A DNA stretch of 8,060 bases from JBOGZI01 sp050697275 (GTDB lineage: Bacteria > Actinomycetota > Thermoleophilia > Solirubrobacterales > 70-9). Below the pieces are notes generated by a model. That model saw only the letters and a program-made list of their open reading frames with translations. It was not told the origin of the DNA and did no database searches. The stretch covers positions 1-8,060 of the forward strand of contig JBOGZI010000284.1 of NCBI GenBank assembly GCA_050697275.1. Reading direction: 5' to 3'. The position numbers were made by a program, and so were the translations under genes. Positions 1 to 6,493 of this stretch are shown in pieces (within the stretch, counting starts at the first letter, position 1; each line of letters starts with the position of its first letter).

Positions 1-2
1 CC

Positions 3-2378
3 GGCAACGAAGCCCCCTCGATCGAGTGGCGCCGCGACTTCTCGCTGATGCTCGGGCTGGAGCGGGTGCTCGCCGAGGAGAAGCCGCAGCTCGCCGACGG
101 CGCCGAGCTCGACCCCCACCAGGTGGACGCCCTCTCCGGCACCCTCGCCGCCCTGATCGCCGACGTCCAGGAGCGGCTCAACGGGCAGCCCTGGGCCGGC
201 AACGGCAACGCGCCCGCCACCGTCGAGGCCGAGCCCGAGGAGGCCGAGGAGGCCGCCGAGGACGGCGAGGCCGCGCTCGCTGAGGAGGAAGACGAGGCGA
301 CCGAGGCCGAGGAGGCGGAGGACTGGGTCGAGCAGGAGGAAGAGGAGGTCGTCGCCGAGGCGCCCGAGGACCCAGGGGCGAGCCGCCGCTTCTGGTTCGA
401 GCACGCCACCGGGGCCGGCAAGACCGTGGCGGCCGTCGGCTTCATCGAGGCCTCCCGCACCGGCGGCGTCCTGATCCTCACCCACCGCCGCAACCTGGTC
501 GACCAGTTCATCGGCGAGATCTCCGACCGCGGCTACGGCGAGCGCCTCACACCGCCGCTGCTCGACGGCGCCGACCATCCCTACGGCCCGGTCACGGTCG
601 AGACCTACCAGTGGTTCGTCCGCAACGCCGGCCGCATCTCGGACGCTTACTCGATCGTGATCTGCGACGAGGCCCACACCGCCCTCGGCGAGAAGACCAG
701 CGCCTGCATCCGCAACTGGCCGGGCCCCGTGTTCATCGGCATGACCGCCACCGGCGCCCTGATCGCCCGCCACGTCACCGACCTCTTCCCCACCCAGACC
801 TCTCGCTTCGACCTCGCCCAGGCCGCCCGGCGGGGGGTGATCGCGCCGCTGCGCTGCATCCGCATCCCGCCCGGCCCGGGGGTGCGCACGATCGCCAAGG
901 TGCCGCTGCGCAAGGGAGAGGTGGACCAGGACTTCGACCAGGAGGAGCTGGCCAAGCTGCTCGACCAGACGCCCTTCAACGTGGCGATCGCGGACCTCTA
1001 CCGGTCCCGCTTCCGGCGGGTCCCCGGGGTCGTCTACACGGCGGGGGTCAAGCACGCCAACAACGTCGCCAAGGCCTTCCAGGACGCCGGGATCAACGCC
1101 CGCGCCGTCTCGGGGGAGACGCCGAAGCGCGAGCTGGCCGAGATCCTGGCCGGCTTCGAGCGAGGCGAGGTCGACGTGCTCTGCAACGCGATGCTGCTCG
1201 CCGAGGGGTGGAACTCGCCCCGGGCGACGATCTGCATGCACCTCGCCCCGACCGCCTCGCGCCGCGTCTACCAGCAGCGGGTCGGCCGGGTGACGCGGCG
1301 GAACCCCGGCAAGGAGGCCGGGCTGGTGGTGGACTTCGTCCATCCGGCGACCACCCACGACGAGACGATCGTCACCCTGCACAGCCTGCTCGACCGGGAC
1401 GTCTACCGCGGTGGGGCGATCGTGGTCGGCCCGGTGCGGCGCGGCCGCGGCCGCCGCGTCCGGGTCGAGAAGCGCGTCGTCCCAGTCTCCGACGACGAGC
1501 AGCGCCGGCTGCAGGTGCTGGAGCGCGAGCTGTGGCGGATCGCGGTCGAGAACCTGAACCACTCCGAGCAGCACGTCTGGGCGGCGCTCGCCGGTGCCCG
1601 GGTCAACCCGGCAGGCTGGCGCCGCGCCAAGGCGATGCTCCAGCACGACTCCGGCCGCGAGCTGCGCCGGCGCTTCCTGCTCACCTGCGTGCAGCGCAAC
1701 CGAAACCAGCAGCTCCGCGTCAAGGCCCTCGCCGAGATCGCCGCCCTGCGCGACGCCGACGCCCTCGACGACGCGATCGAAACGGTCGGGACCTGGTCCC
1801 GGGAGGACCGGCGCGCCGGCACCCGGGTCCTGCTCGAGGCGCTCGCGGAGCGCCGCATCGGCCGCCGTGACCAGGCCCAGGCCTGGGTCTGGCGGCTCGC
1901 CGACTACACCCGCGAGCTGCACGAGGAGTACGCGGTGCAGCGCTGGCCCGAGACCAAGCGGCTGCTCGGCCTGCTGGTCAACTCCTCCGGCCGCGCCCAT
2001 GGCCGCAACGCGCGCCGGCTGGTGCACGCGGCGCGCAACCAGGACCGCCGCCTGGCCGCGGCGCTGCTGGCGGCCGCTGTCGCCCACACCCCGGAGGGTG
2101 AGGAAGTGCTGCGCGGCGCCCGCATGCGCGCCGCCCGCAAGCCCTCCGCGGTGGCCCGCGAGCTGCTCCGGAACTTCCCCAAGTCCGGCTCACGGCGCCG
2201 CCGCCGCAAACGCAAGTCCGGCTCCAAGGATGGCGCCGGCCCGCAGGGCGCCAACGGCGCCGAGGCCGCGAGCGGCGAGGCGCCGGCTGCCAAGGCCGAC
2301 TCCCGGAACGGCCGCAAGCCCAGGGGGAGGCGGCGGAAGGCCGCGAGGTCCAAGAGCAAGCGGGCCGAAGAGTCCTAG
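3..2378 (+). CDS. Superfamily 2 DEAH-box helicase, 5' partial, with acidic insert and basic tail
   Basis: Likely an ATP-dependent nucleic-acid helicase or translocase; substrate unknown. The frame is open to the window edge, so the true start lies upstream; the ATG at 48 is internal, as conserved-looking sequence (IEWRRDF) precedes it. Counting from that Met: a Q-motif-like LDPHQVDAL at 21-29, an acidic stretch at 59-109, Walker A ATGAGKT at 120-126, Walker B DEAH at 207-210, motif III TAT at 233-235, motif V-like LLAEGWNSP at 383-391 and motif VI QQRVGRVTRR at 409-418. These are the two RecA-like domains of the Res/SSL2-like SF2 group. Residues about 440-710 look wholly helical, possibly a solenoid, and I recognise no domain there. 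The last 65 residues are rich in Arg/Lys with Gly/Ala/Ser. Convergent with birA. No restriction or methylase partner is next to it, so a restriction role is unsupported. Helicase is secure; biological role is not. Confidence 0.9.
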   Translation, partial: GNEAPSIEWRRDFSLMLGLERVLAEEKPQLADGAELDPHQVDALSGTLAALIADVQERLNGQPWAGNGNAPATVEAEPEEAEEAAEDGEAALAEEEDEATEAEEAEDWVEQEEEEVVAEAPEDPGASRRFWFEHATGAGKTVAAVGFIEASRTGGVLILTHRRNLVDQFIGEISDRGYGERLTPPLLDGADHPYGPVTVETYQWFVRNAGRISDAYSIVICDEAHTALGEKTSACIRNWPGPVFIGMTATGALIARHVTDLFPTQTSRFDLAQAARRGVIAPLRCIRIPPGPGVRTIAKVPLRKGEVDQDFDQEELAKLLDQTPFNVAIADLYRSRFRRVPGVVYTAGVKHANNVAKAFQDAGINARAVSGETPKRELAEILAGFERGEVDVLCNAMLLAEGWNSPRATICMHLAPTASRRVYQQRVGRVTRRNPGKEAGLVVDFVHPATTHDETIVTLHSLLDRDVYRGGAIVVGPVRRGRGRRVRVEKRVVPVSDDEQRRLQVLERELWRIAVENLNHSEQHVWAALAGARVNPAGWRRAKAMLQHDSGRELRRRFLLTCVQRNRNQQLRVKALAEIAALRDADALDDAIETVGTWSREDRRAGTRVLLEALAERRIGRRDQAQAWVWRLADYTRELHEEYAVQRWPETKRLLGLLVNSSGRAHGRNARRLVHAARNQDRRLAAALLAAAVAHTPEGEEVLRGARMRAARKPSAVARELLRNFPKSGSRRRRRKRKSGSKDGAGPQGANGAEAASGEAPAAKADSRNGRKPRGRRRKAARSKSKRAEES
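222..377 (+). repeat. Acidic low-complexity coding tract with GAGGCCGAG repeats
   Basis: Inside the helicase gene, about 52 codons are mostly Glu, Asp and Ala (codons 59-110 from the Met at 48). At DNA level the 9-mer GAGGCCGAG recurs at 225, 240 and 303, with many partial copies between, so the tract is a degenerate purine-rich repeat prone to length change. It sits between the Q-motif-like segment and Walker A, where SF2 helicases normally have only a short linker. Confidence 0.75.
2375..2378. other. Tail-to-tail gene overlap: one CTAG supplies both stop codons
   Basis: The plus-strand helicase ends in TAG at 2376-2378. The minus-strand birA ends in TAG read from 2377 down to 2375. The palindrome CTAG therefore terminates both reading frames, and there is no intergenic spacer between the convergent genes. 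Confidence 0.95.
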
Positions 2379-3148
2379 CGCTCCGGCTCGAGGGCGAGGT
2401 GGACCTCGCCCGCCCCGAGCTCGACCCGCTCACCCGCGTCGGTCGCGACCACCAGGTGGCCGTGCTCGTCCACCAGCTCGGCGACGCCCTCACCGCCCTC
2501 CCAGGCGACGCGGCGTCCGCAGAGCGCGTCGCGGGCGCGGAAGGCGTCGAGCACCTGATCAGATGACGCCGCCGCCCAGCGCTCCAGGGTGCGGTTGAGC
2601 TCGGCCAGCGCGGCCGCCACCGTCGGCGCTCCGCCCGGCGGCGGCTCCCCTTCGGACTCCGTCGGCGCCAGCGAGCGGGCCGCTCCGCGCAGCTCCGGTG
2701 GGAACTCCTCCTCCGGCACCGCCACGTTGAGCCCGACGCCGATCACCGCCCAGCCGTCGCCGGGCTGCGCCTCCACCAGGACGCCCGCGGCCTTGCGTCC
2801 CTCGATCCAGACGTCGTTCGGCCATTTCACCTGGCAGCGGACCGGGGCGACCGCCTCGGCCGCCTCGCAGACCGCGATCGGAACCGCCAGGGAGAGCAGC
2901 GGGTCGCCGTCGAAGGGCCGAAGCAGCGCCGAGTAGAGCAACGTCGTCCCAGGGGGGCCGAACCAGCTGTGGCCGCGGCGTCCGCGACCCGCCGTCTGCT
3001 GGTCGGCGGTCACCACCAGCCCGTCCGGCGCCCCGGCCTCGGCGAGCGCCTTCGCCCGGAGGTTGGTCGAGTCGGTCCGCCGGTAGTGGCGGTGGGGCCG
3101 GCCGAAGGGGTGCCCCCCGCTCACCGCGGTCCCCTGTCGCCCTCGCAC
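2375..3148 (-). CDS. birA: Biotin--[acetyl-CoA-carboxylase] ligase, monofunctional (class I)
   Basis: Activates biotin with ATP to biotinyl-5'-AMP and attaches it to the acceptor lysine of biotin carboxyl carrier proteins in the cytoplasm. Visible motifs: TDSTN at 25-29, the adenylate-binding loop QTAGRGRRGHSWF at 51-63, KWPNDVW at 108-114, RKAAGVLVE at 118-126 with K119 matching the biotin-contacting lysine of the family, and GVGLN at 137-141. A small C-terminal domain follows at about 205-255. The N-terminal winged helix of E. coli-type BirA is absent, so it should not act as a biotin-operon repressor. At 257 aa it is normal for this class. Start is uncertain: GTG at 3148 has GGGGGGA 9 bases upstream, but GTG at 3124 (codon 9) has AGGGG at a better 6-base spacing and would give 249 aa. 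It is the last gene of the minus-strand cluster, 19 bases after the SAM hydrolase gene. Confidence 0.93.
   Translation of the reverse strand: MRGRQGTAVSGGHPFGRPHRHYRRTDSTNLRAKALAEAGAPDGLVVTADQQTAGRGRRGHSWFGPPGTTLLYSALLRPFDGDPLLSLAVPIAVCEAAEAVAPVRCQVKWPNDVWIEGRKAAGVLVEAQPGDGWAVIGVGLNVAVPEEEFPPELRGAARSLAPTESEGEPPPGGAPTVAAALAELNRTLERWAAASSDQVLDAFRARDALCGRRVAWEGGEGVAELVDEHGHLVVATDAGERVELGAGEVHLALEPER
2386..2420. terminator. Candidate hairpin terminator at the helicase/birA convergent junction
   Basis: A perfect inverted repeat, GGGCGAGGT-GG-ACCTCGCCC, lies at 2392-2411, starting 14 bases after the helicase stop. In practice it would form 8 base pairs with a 4-base loop. Outside it GCTCG (2386-2390) can pair with CGAGC (2416-2420) across a 1/4-base asymmetric internal loop. 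No T-run follows on either strand, so it is not a textbook intrinsic terminator; high-GC actinobacteria often use stems without a U-tract or rely on Rho. It lies within the last codons of birA, so only the helicase transcript would meet it as a 3' UTR. Chance pairing in GC-rich DNA is a real alternative. Confidence 0.4.
3131..3135 (-). promoter_or_regulatory. Possible ribosome binding site favouring the second birA start
   Basis: AGGGG on the minus strand lies 6 bases before an in-frame GTG at 3124-3122. The first possible GTG (3148) has a G-run 9 bases away. The conserved part of the protein begins after both, so protein similarity alone cannot choose; the spacing mildly favours the shorter form. 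Confidence 0.35.
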
Positions 3149-3167
3149 CGGCCAGGGTCCCCCCGCC

Positions 3168-3980
3168 TCACGGCGGCCGCAGGGTCACTGCGCTGTCCGG
3201 CTTCAGGTCGAGCAGCGCCGCCGCGTCGCCGCCGCTGACGGCCAGGGCGAGCGCCCCCGAGGAGTCCTCGTGCAGGAGCAGCTCGCCGGGCCCCACGTCC
3301 GAGAAGGTGGCGGCCCAGCGCGCCTCGAAGCGCCCGTTCGGCGCCCTCACCTCGAGGCGCTCGCCCTGGCGCAGCGGCCCACCGGCCAGCATCGAGGCGT
3401 CCAGGTCGAGGGTGACGTTGCCGAAGGCGTCGTGGTGGATCGCGTGGGCGATCACCTCGCGCTCCCCGATCTGGGGCTCGGGCAGCTGGAGGGTCGCCAG
3501 CGAGGCGGGGTCGATCGGCTCCCCCGCCTCCTCCAGGCGCGCCCCGAGGGCCAGGTGCGCCGCGACCGGGGCGAACAGGTCGCGCCCGTGGAAGGTGGCC
3601 GAGAGCGGCTCGAGCCGGAACGGCGAGCGGCCGAGGTCGACCGCCTCGGCCGCCCCGCCGACCCGGTCGAGGGCGCGCGAGAGCAGCCCGTTGTCCGGGC
3701 CGACCAGGTAGCGGGCCTCCCCGCTGCGCACGGCGACCGCGCGGCGAGCCGAGCCTACCCCGGGGTCGACCACCGCGAGATGGACGCCGGGCGGGCAGAA
3801 GGGGAGCGCGTTGGCGAGCGCGATCGCGCCGCCGCGGACGTCCTGCCGGGCGATCCCGTGGGTCAGGTCGATCAGCGGCGCCCCGGGGGCGACCTGCGCG
3901 ATCACCGCGCGGCAGACTCCGGCGAACTCGTCGTCCGTGCCGTAGTCGGAGAGGAAGGTGATCGGCCGCGGCTCCGCCAC
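3168..3980 (-). CDS. S-adenosyl-L-methionine hydrolase (adenosine-forming), DUF62 / SAM hydroxide adenosyltransferase family
   Basis: The family splits SAM with an activated water to adenosine and L-methionine and is related to the fluorinase and chlorinase SalL. The sequence starts with the family signature ITFLSDYGTDDEFAG (7-21). The catalytic Asp-Arg-His set is present as D72, R79 and H131, in VVDPGVGSARR and FHGRDLF; this spacing matches the D68/R75/H127 triad known for the archaeal member PH0463. GPDNGLL is at 94-100, and the C-terminal half carries an FGNVTLDL segment typical of the second domain. At 270 aa it is full length. GTG at 3980 is the first possible start after an in-frame TGA at 3995-3993. 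No clear Shine-Dalgarno precedes it, so it probably depends on reinitiation after cobA-hemD, 12 bases upstream. Family assignment is firm. The physiological role is unknown; the position after a SAM-using enzyme is suggestive only. A halogenase function is unlikely given the intact hydrolase triad. Confidence 0.92.
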   Translation of the reverse strand: MAEPRPITFLSDYGTDDEFAGVCRAVIAQVAPGAPLIDLTHGIARQDVRGGAIALANALPFCPPGVHLAVVDPGVGSARRAVAVRSGEARYLVGPDNGLLSRALDRVGGAAEAVDLGRSPFRLEPLSATFHGRDLFAPVAAHLALGARLEEAGEPIDPASLATLQLPEPQIGEREVIAHAIHHDAFGNVTLDLDASMLAGGPLRQGERLEVRAPNGRFEARWAATFSDVGPGELLLHEDSSGALALAVSGGDAAALLDLKPDSAVTLRPP

Positions 3981-3992
3981 GGGCGGATCAAA

Positions 3993-5531
3993 TCACGAGG
4001 CCTGCGCGTCGGCGAGCAGGGCCTCGACCAGCCCGTCGATGTCGTGGCGCGCGGCCTCGACGTGGACCTCGAGGCCGGCCTCGCGGGCGGCCTCGCTGGT
4101 GATCGGCCCGATCGAGACCACCCTCGCCCCCGAGGGCAGCCCGTCGGGGACGGCCTCGACCAGGTTGTGGACGGTCGAGGAGGAGGTGAAGGTGATGTAG
4201 TCGGCCTCCGCCGCGCGCTCGATCGAGTCGGGGTCGGGATGCTCGGCGACGGTCTCGTACAGCGCGACCACGTCCACCTCGGCGCCGCGCTCGCGGAGCG
4301 CCTCGGGGAGGAGGTCGCGCGCCTCGGCCGCGCGGGCGATCAGCACCGGCTTTCCCTCGACGGGGAGGTTCGCCAGCGCCTCAACCAGCGCCTCGGCGAC
4401 GGAGCGCTCGGGGATGACGTCGGCGAGCACGCCGTGCTCTTCCAGCGACGATGCGGTGCCGGGGCCGATCGCGGCGACCGTCGCATTGGCGAGGGCGCGG
4501 GCGTCCCGGCCCTGCTCCGCCATCGCCTCGAAGAGGAGGCGGACCCCGTTCGGGCTGGTCAGGCAGACGAGCGCGTAGCTGTGGAGGCTCTCGACTGCCC
4601 GGCGGACCTCGGCGGTGTCGAGCCGTGGCTCGATCCGGATCGCGGGCAGCTCGATCGGCTCCGCGCCAAGGCCGGCCAGGCGCCGCGCCAGCTCGCTCGC
4701 CTGGGCGCGCGCCCGGGTGACGACGATCCGCCTGCCGTCCAGGGGGCGGTCCCCCAGCCAGGAGATCGCCTCGCCGCGAGCCGCGACAGGTCCGATCACG
4801 GTGACCGCCGGCGGCTTCACGCCCGCCTCTCTGGCGCCCGCGGCGATCCCGCCGAGCGTCCCCTCGATCACCCGCTGCCGCGGCAGAGTCCCCCTTTCGA
4901 TCACCGCGGCGGGCTCCGTCGGGTCTCGGCCGGCGCCGATCAGCCGCTCGGCGATCTCCGGCAGACGCCTCACCCCCATATAGAGGACGAGGGTGCCGGG
5001 AAACCTCCCCAGCGCCTCCCAGTCGATCACCGTCTCCTCCTTACGCGGGTCCTCATGCCCGGTGACGAAGGCGACCGCCGAGGCGTCCTCGCGGTGGGTG
5101 ACCGGGATCCCGGCGTAGGCCGGCGCGGCGACCCCGGCGGTCACCCCGGGGACCACCTCGAAGGGGATGCCGGCCGCGGACAGCGCCTCGGCCTCCTCGC
5201 CGCCGCGGCCGAAGACGAACGGGTCGCCTCCCTTGAGGCGGACCACGCTGTGGCCGGCGCGGGCCCGGTCGATCAGCAGCTTCTCGATCTCTGCCTGCGG
5301 CACCGAGGCGTCATCGGGTTCCTTGCCGACGTAGAGGACCTCGGCGTCGGGCCGCGCGCCCGCTAGCGCCTCGGGCGGGATGAGGCGGTCGTGCACGACC
5401 ACCTCGGCGCTCGCGATCAGCTCCAGCGCCCGCGCGGTGATCAGGCCCGGGTCGCCCGGGCCCGCGCCGACCAGGTAGACGACTCCGTGCCGGGCGGGCC
5501 CTCCGACCCCACGATCCGCCCCGGGGGTCAT
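3993..5531 (-). CDS. cobA-hemD: Fused uroporphyrinogen-III C-methyltransferase / uroporphyrinogen-III synthase
   Basis: One 512-residue cytoplasmic protein with two enzymes. The N-terminal half (about 17-255) is SUMT, which uses two SAM to make precorrin-2 for siroheme and cobalamin: VGAGPGDPGLIT (21-32), VHDRLI (46-51), RLKGGDPFVFGRGGEE (98-113), VVPGVTAG (126-133), YAGIPVTHR (139-147) and VIERGTLP (210-217). The C-terminal half (from about 264) is HemD, which closes and inverts hydroxymethylbilane to uroporphyrinogen III: RRIVVTRA at its start, then LTSPNGVRLL, AAIGPGTA and ITFTSSSTVHN. Such fusions are common in actinobacteria and some Firmicutes. The usual GKR.G.H/P loop after strand two reads GKEPDDAS here, a mild divergence. 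The ATG overlaps the hemC stop (ATGA), and GAGGCGGGG lies just upstream, which decides the start. With no separate hemD in the window, this fusion probably serves both the heme and siroheme/corrinoid branches. Confidence 0.95.
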   Translation of the reverse strand: MTPGADRGVGGPARHGVVYLVGAGPGDPGLITARALELIASAEVVVHDRLIPPEALAGARPDAEVLYVGKEPDDASVPQAEIEKLLIDRARAGHSVVRLKGGDPFVFGRGGEEAEALSAAGIPFEVVPGVTAGVAAPAYAGIPVTHREDASAVAFVTGHEDPRKEETVIDWEALGRFPGTLVLYMGVRRLPEIAERLIGAGRDPTEPAAVIERGTLPRQRVIEGTLGGIAAGAREAGVKPPAVTVIGPVAARGEAISWLGDRPLDGRRIVVTRARAQASELARRLAGLGAEPIELPAIRIEPRLDTAEVRRAVESLHSYALVCLTSPNGVRLLFEAMAEQGRDARALANATVAAIGPGTASSLEEHGVLADVIPERSVAEALVEALANLPVEGKPVLIARAAEARDLLPEALRERGAEVDVVALYETVAEHPDPDSIERAAEADYITFTSSSTVHNLVEAVPDGLPSGARVVSIGPITSEAAREAGLEVHVEAARHDIDGLVEALLADAQAS

Positions 5532-6481
5532 CGCCCCGCCTCGGCCGTCATCCTGTCGGCCCGCTCGAGGATCTCCTCCGCTCCGGCGGCGCGCATCCGC
5601 TCGGCCAGCCGCTCGCCGATCTCCCGGGGGAAGCTGGCGTCTTCGGTGAGCTCATCGCGGATCCACTCGCTGCCGTCGGGAAGGCCGCAGAAGGCGCGCA
5701 GGCGCAGCCGGCCGTCCTCGATCGTGGCATGAGCGCCGACCGGGGTGTGACAGCTGGCCTCCAGGGCGCCGACCGCGCTGCGCTCGGCGACGACCCGCGC
5801 CAGCGAGAGGCGGTCGGTCAGGGTGTGCGCCGGGACCGCCGCCCGCTGATCGCCGTCTCGCGCCTCCAGCGCCAGCGCCCCCTGGCCCGGGGCCGGGACC
5901 AGCTCGTCGGGGTCGAAGGCGAAGGCGATCTCGCTCTCCCTTCCCAGCCGGCGGAGACCCGCCGCGGCCAGCACCAGGCCGTGGAAGTCACCGGCGGCGT
6001 ACCGCTCCAGGCGGGTGTCGACGTTGCCGCGCACCTCGGCGAGCTCGAGGTCGGGGCGCAGGGCGAGCAGCTGGGCGCGCCGCCGCAGGCTCGAGGTCCC
6101 GATCCGGGCCCGCTCCGGGACCTGATCGAGCGAGGAGGCCTCCCCGACATAGGCGTCGCGGGGGTCCTCGCGCCCGGGCACGCCGGCCAGCTCAAGTCCC
6201 TCGGGCAGCTCGGTGGGGAGGTCCTTGGCGGAGTGCACCCCGAGGTCCACCGCGCCGTCGAGCAGCGCCAGCTCGATCTCACGGACGAAGCGCGCCTTGT
6301 CGCCGGCGGCGCCCGGCTCGGCCGGACCCCGATCGCGATCCCGGTCGCCGGAGGTCCTGATCGGCACCACCTCCACCTCCTCGGCGAGCTTGGCGTCCCT
6401 CAGCTCGCGCGCCACCGACTCGGCCTGGGCCAGCGCCAGGGCGCTGCCGCGGGTCCCCAGCCGCAGCGGTTGGTCGGCCAT
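5528..6481 (-). CDS. hemC: Porphobilinogen deaminase (hydroxymethylbilane synthase)
   Basis: Joins four porphobilinogen units into hydroxymethylbilane in the cytoplasm, using a covalently bound dipyrromethane cofactor. Motifs in order: LRLGTRGSALALAQ (6-19), TSGD (43-46), the catalytic segment VHSAKDLP (82-89) with D87 matching the catalytic Asp84 of E. coli, REDPRDA (104-110), GTSSLRRRAQL (128-138), EVRGNVDTRL (149-158), APGQGALALE (197-206), and the cofactor-attachment Cys244 in EASCHTPVG. At 317 aa it is full length. The flexible active-site loop is a little long and charged (RDRDRG at 47-52), and the usual GGKGLF reads GDKARF. ATG at 6481 has AGGGGG 6 bases upstream. The gene lies 10 bases after hemA and overlaps cobA-hemD by 4 bases, so its product passes directly to the HemD domain encoded next. 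Confidence 0.96.
   Translation of the reverse strand: MADQPLRLGTRGSALALAQAESVARELRDAKLAEEVEVVPIRTSGDRDRDRGPAEPGAAGDKARFVREIELALLDGAVDLGVHSAKDLPTELPEGLELAGVPGREDPRDAYVGEASSLDQVPERARIGTSSLRRRAQLLALRPDLELAEVRGNVDTRLERYAAGDFHGLVLAAAGLRRLGRESEIAFAFDPDELVPAPGQGALALEARDGDQRAAVPAHTLTDRLSLARVVAERSAVGALEASCHTPVGAHATIEDGRLRLRAFCGLPDGSEWIRDELTEDASFPREIGERLAERMRAAGAEEILERADRMTAEAGR
5534..5542 (-). promoter_or_regulatory. Ribosome binding site for cobA-hemD, inside the hemC end
   Basis: GAGGCGGGG on the minus strand ends 2 bases before the ATG at 5531, with its GAGG core 7 bases away. It lies within the final codons of hemC, and the start and stop overlap as ATGA, so translation is probably coupled. Confidence 0.6.
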
Positions 6482-6487
6482 CTTGGG

Positions 6488-6493
6488 CCCCCT
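6488..6493 (-). promoter_or_regulatory. Ribosome binding site for hemC overlapping the hemA stop codon
   Basis: Reading the minus strand, TAG of hemA runs straight into a G-run, giving AGGGGG followed by 6 bases and the hemC ATG. The stop codon and Shine-Dalgarno share two bases, so ribosomes ending hemA sit on the hemC start region. Confidence 0.65.

Noticed and set aside
17..26. Perfect 10-base palindrome CTCGATCGAG as an operator
   Set aside because: It lies within helicase coding sequence, with no nearby gene start. GATCG-containing palindromes recur throughout the window as part of codon usage.
48..50. ATG at 48 as the helicase start
   Set aside because: The frame is open to the window edge, with sequence upstream (IEWRRDF) that looks like part of the protein, and no convincing ribosome binding site precedes the ATG. 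The gene is better described as 5' partial.
611..1870. A 419-codon plus-strand frame inside the helicase gene
   Set aside because: Off-frame shadow rich in Arg/Pro/Gly. The overlapping frame carries all the helicase motifs.
2325..2350. A short inverted repeat (GCGGC...GCCGC) beyond the birA stop as a birA terminator
   Set aside because: Only about 5 base pairs in very GC-rich DNA, no T-run, and inside the basic tail of the helicase. Such repeats are expected by chance here.
1594..2598. A 334-codon plus-strand frame overlapping the helicase end and birA
   Set aside because: Its translation is Arg/Pro/Ala/Ser-rich and low complexity, typical of an off-frame reading of GC-rich DNA. It lies over helicase coding sequence with clear domain structure.
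3168..3980. DUF62 protein as a fluorinase or chlorinase of a natural-product cluster
   Set aside because: The hydrolase Asp-Arg-His set (D72, R79, H131) is intact and the neighbours are housekeeping tetrapyrrole and biotin genes.
3270..5366. A 698-codon open frame on the plus strand opposite cobA-hemD and the SAM hydrolase gene
   Set aside because: It is codon-aligned with the two minus-strand genes, which share a frame. Stops there would need TTA, CTA or TCA codons in the real genes, which are rare at this GC content. Its translation is Arg/Gly/Asp-rich with no recognisable domain.
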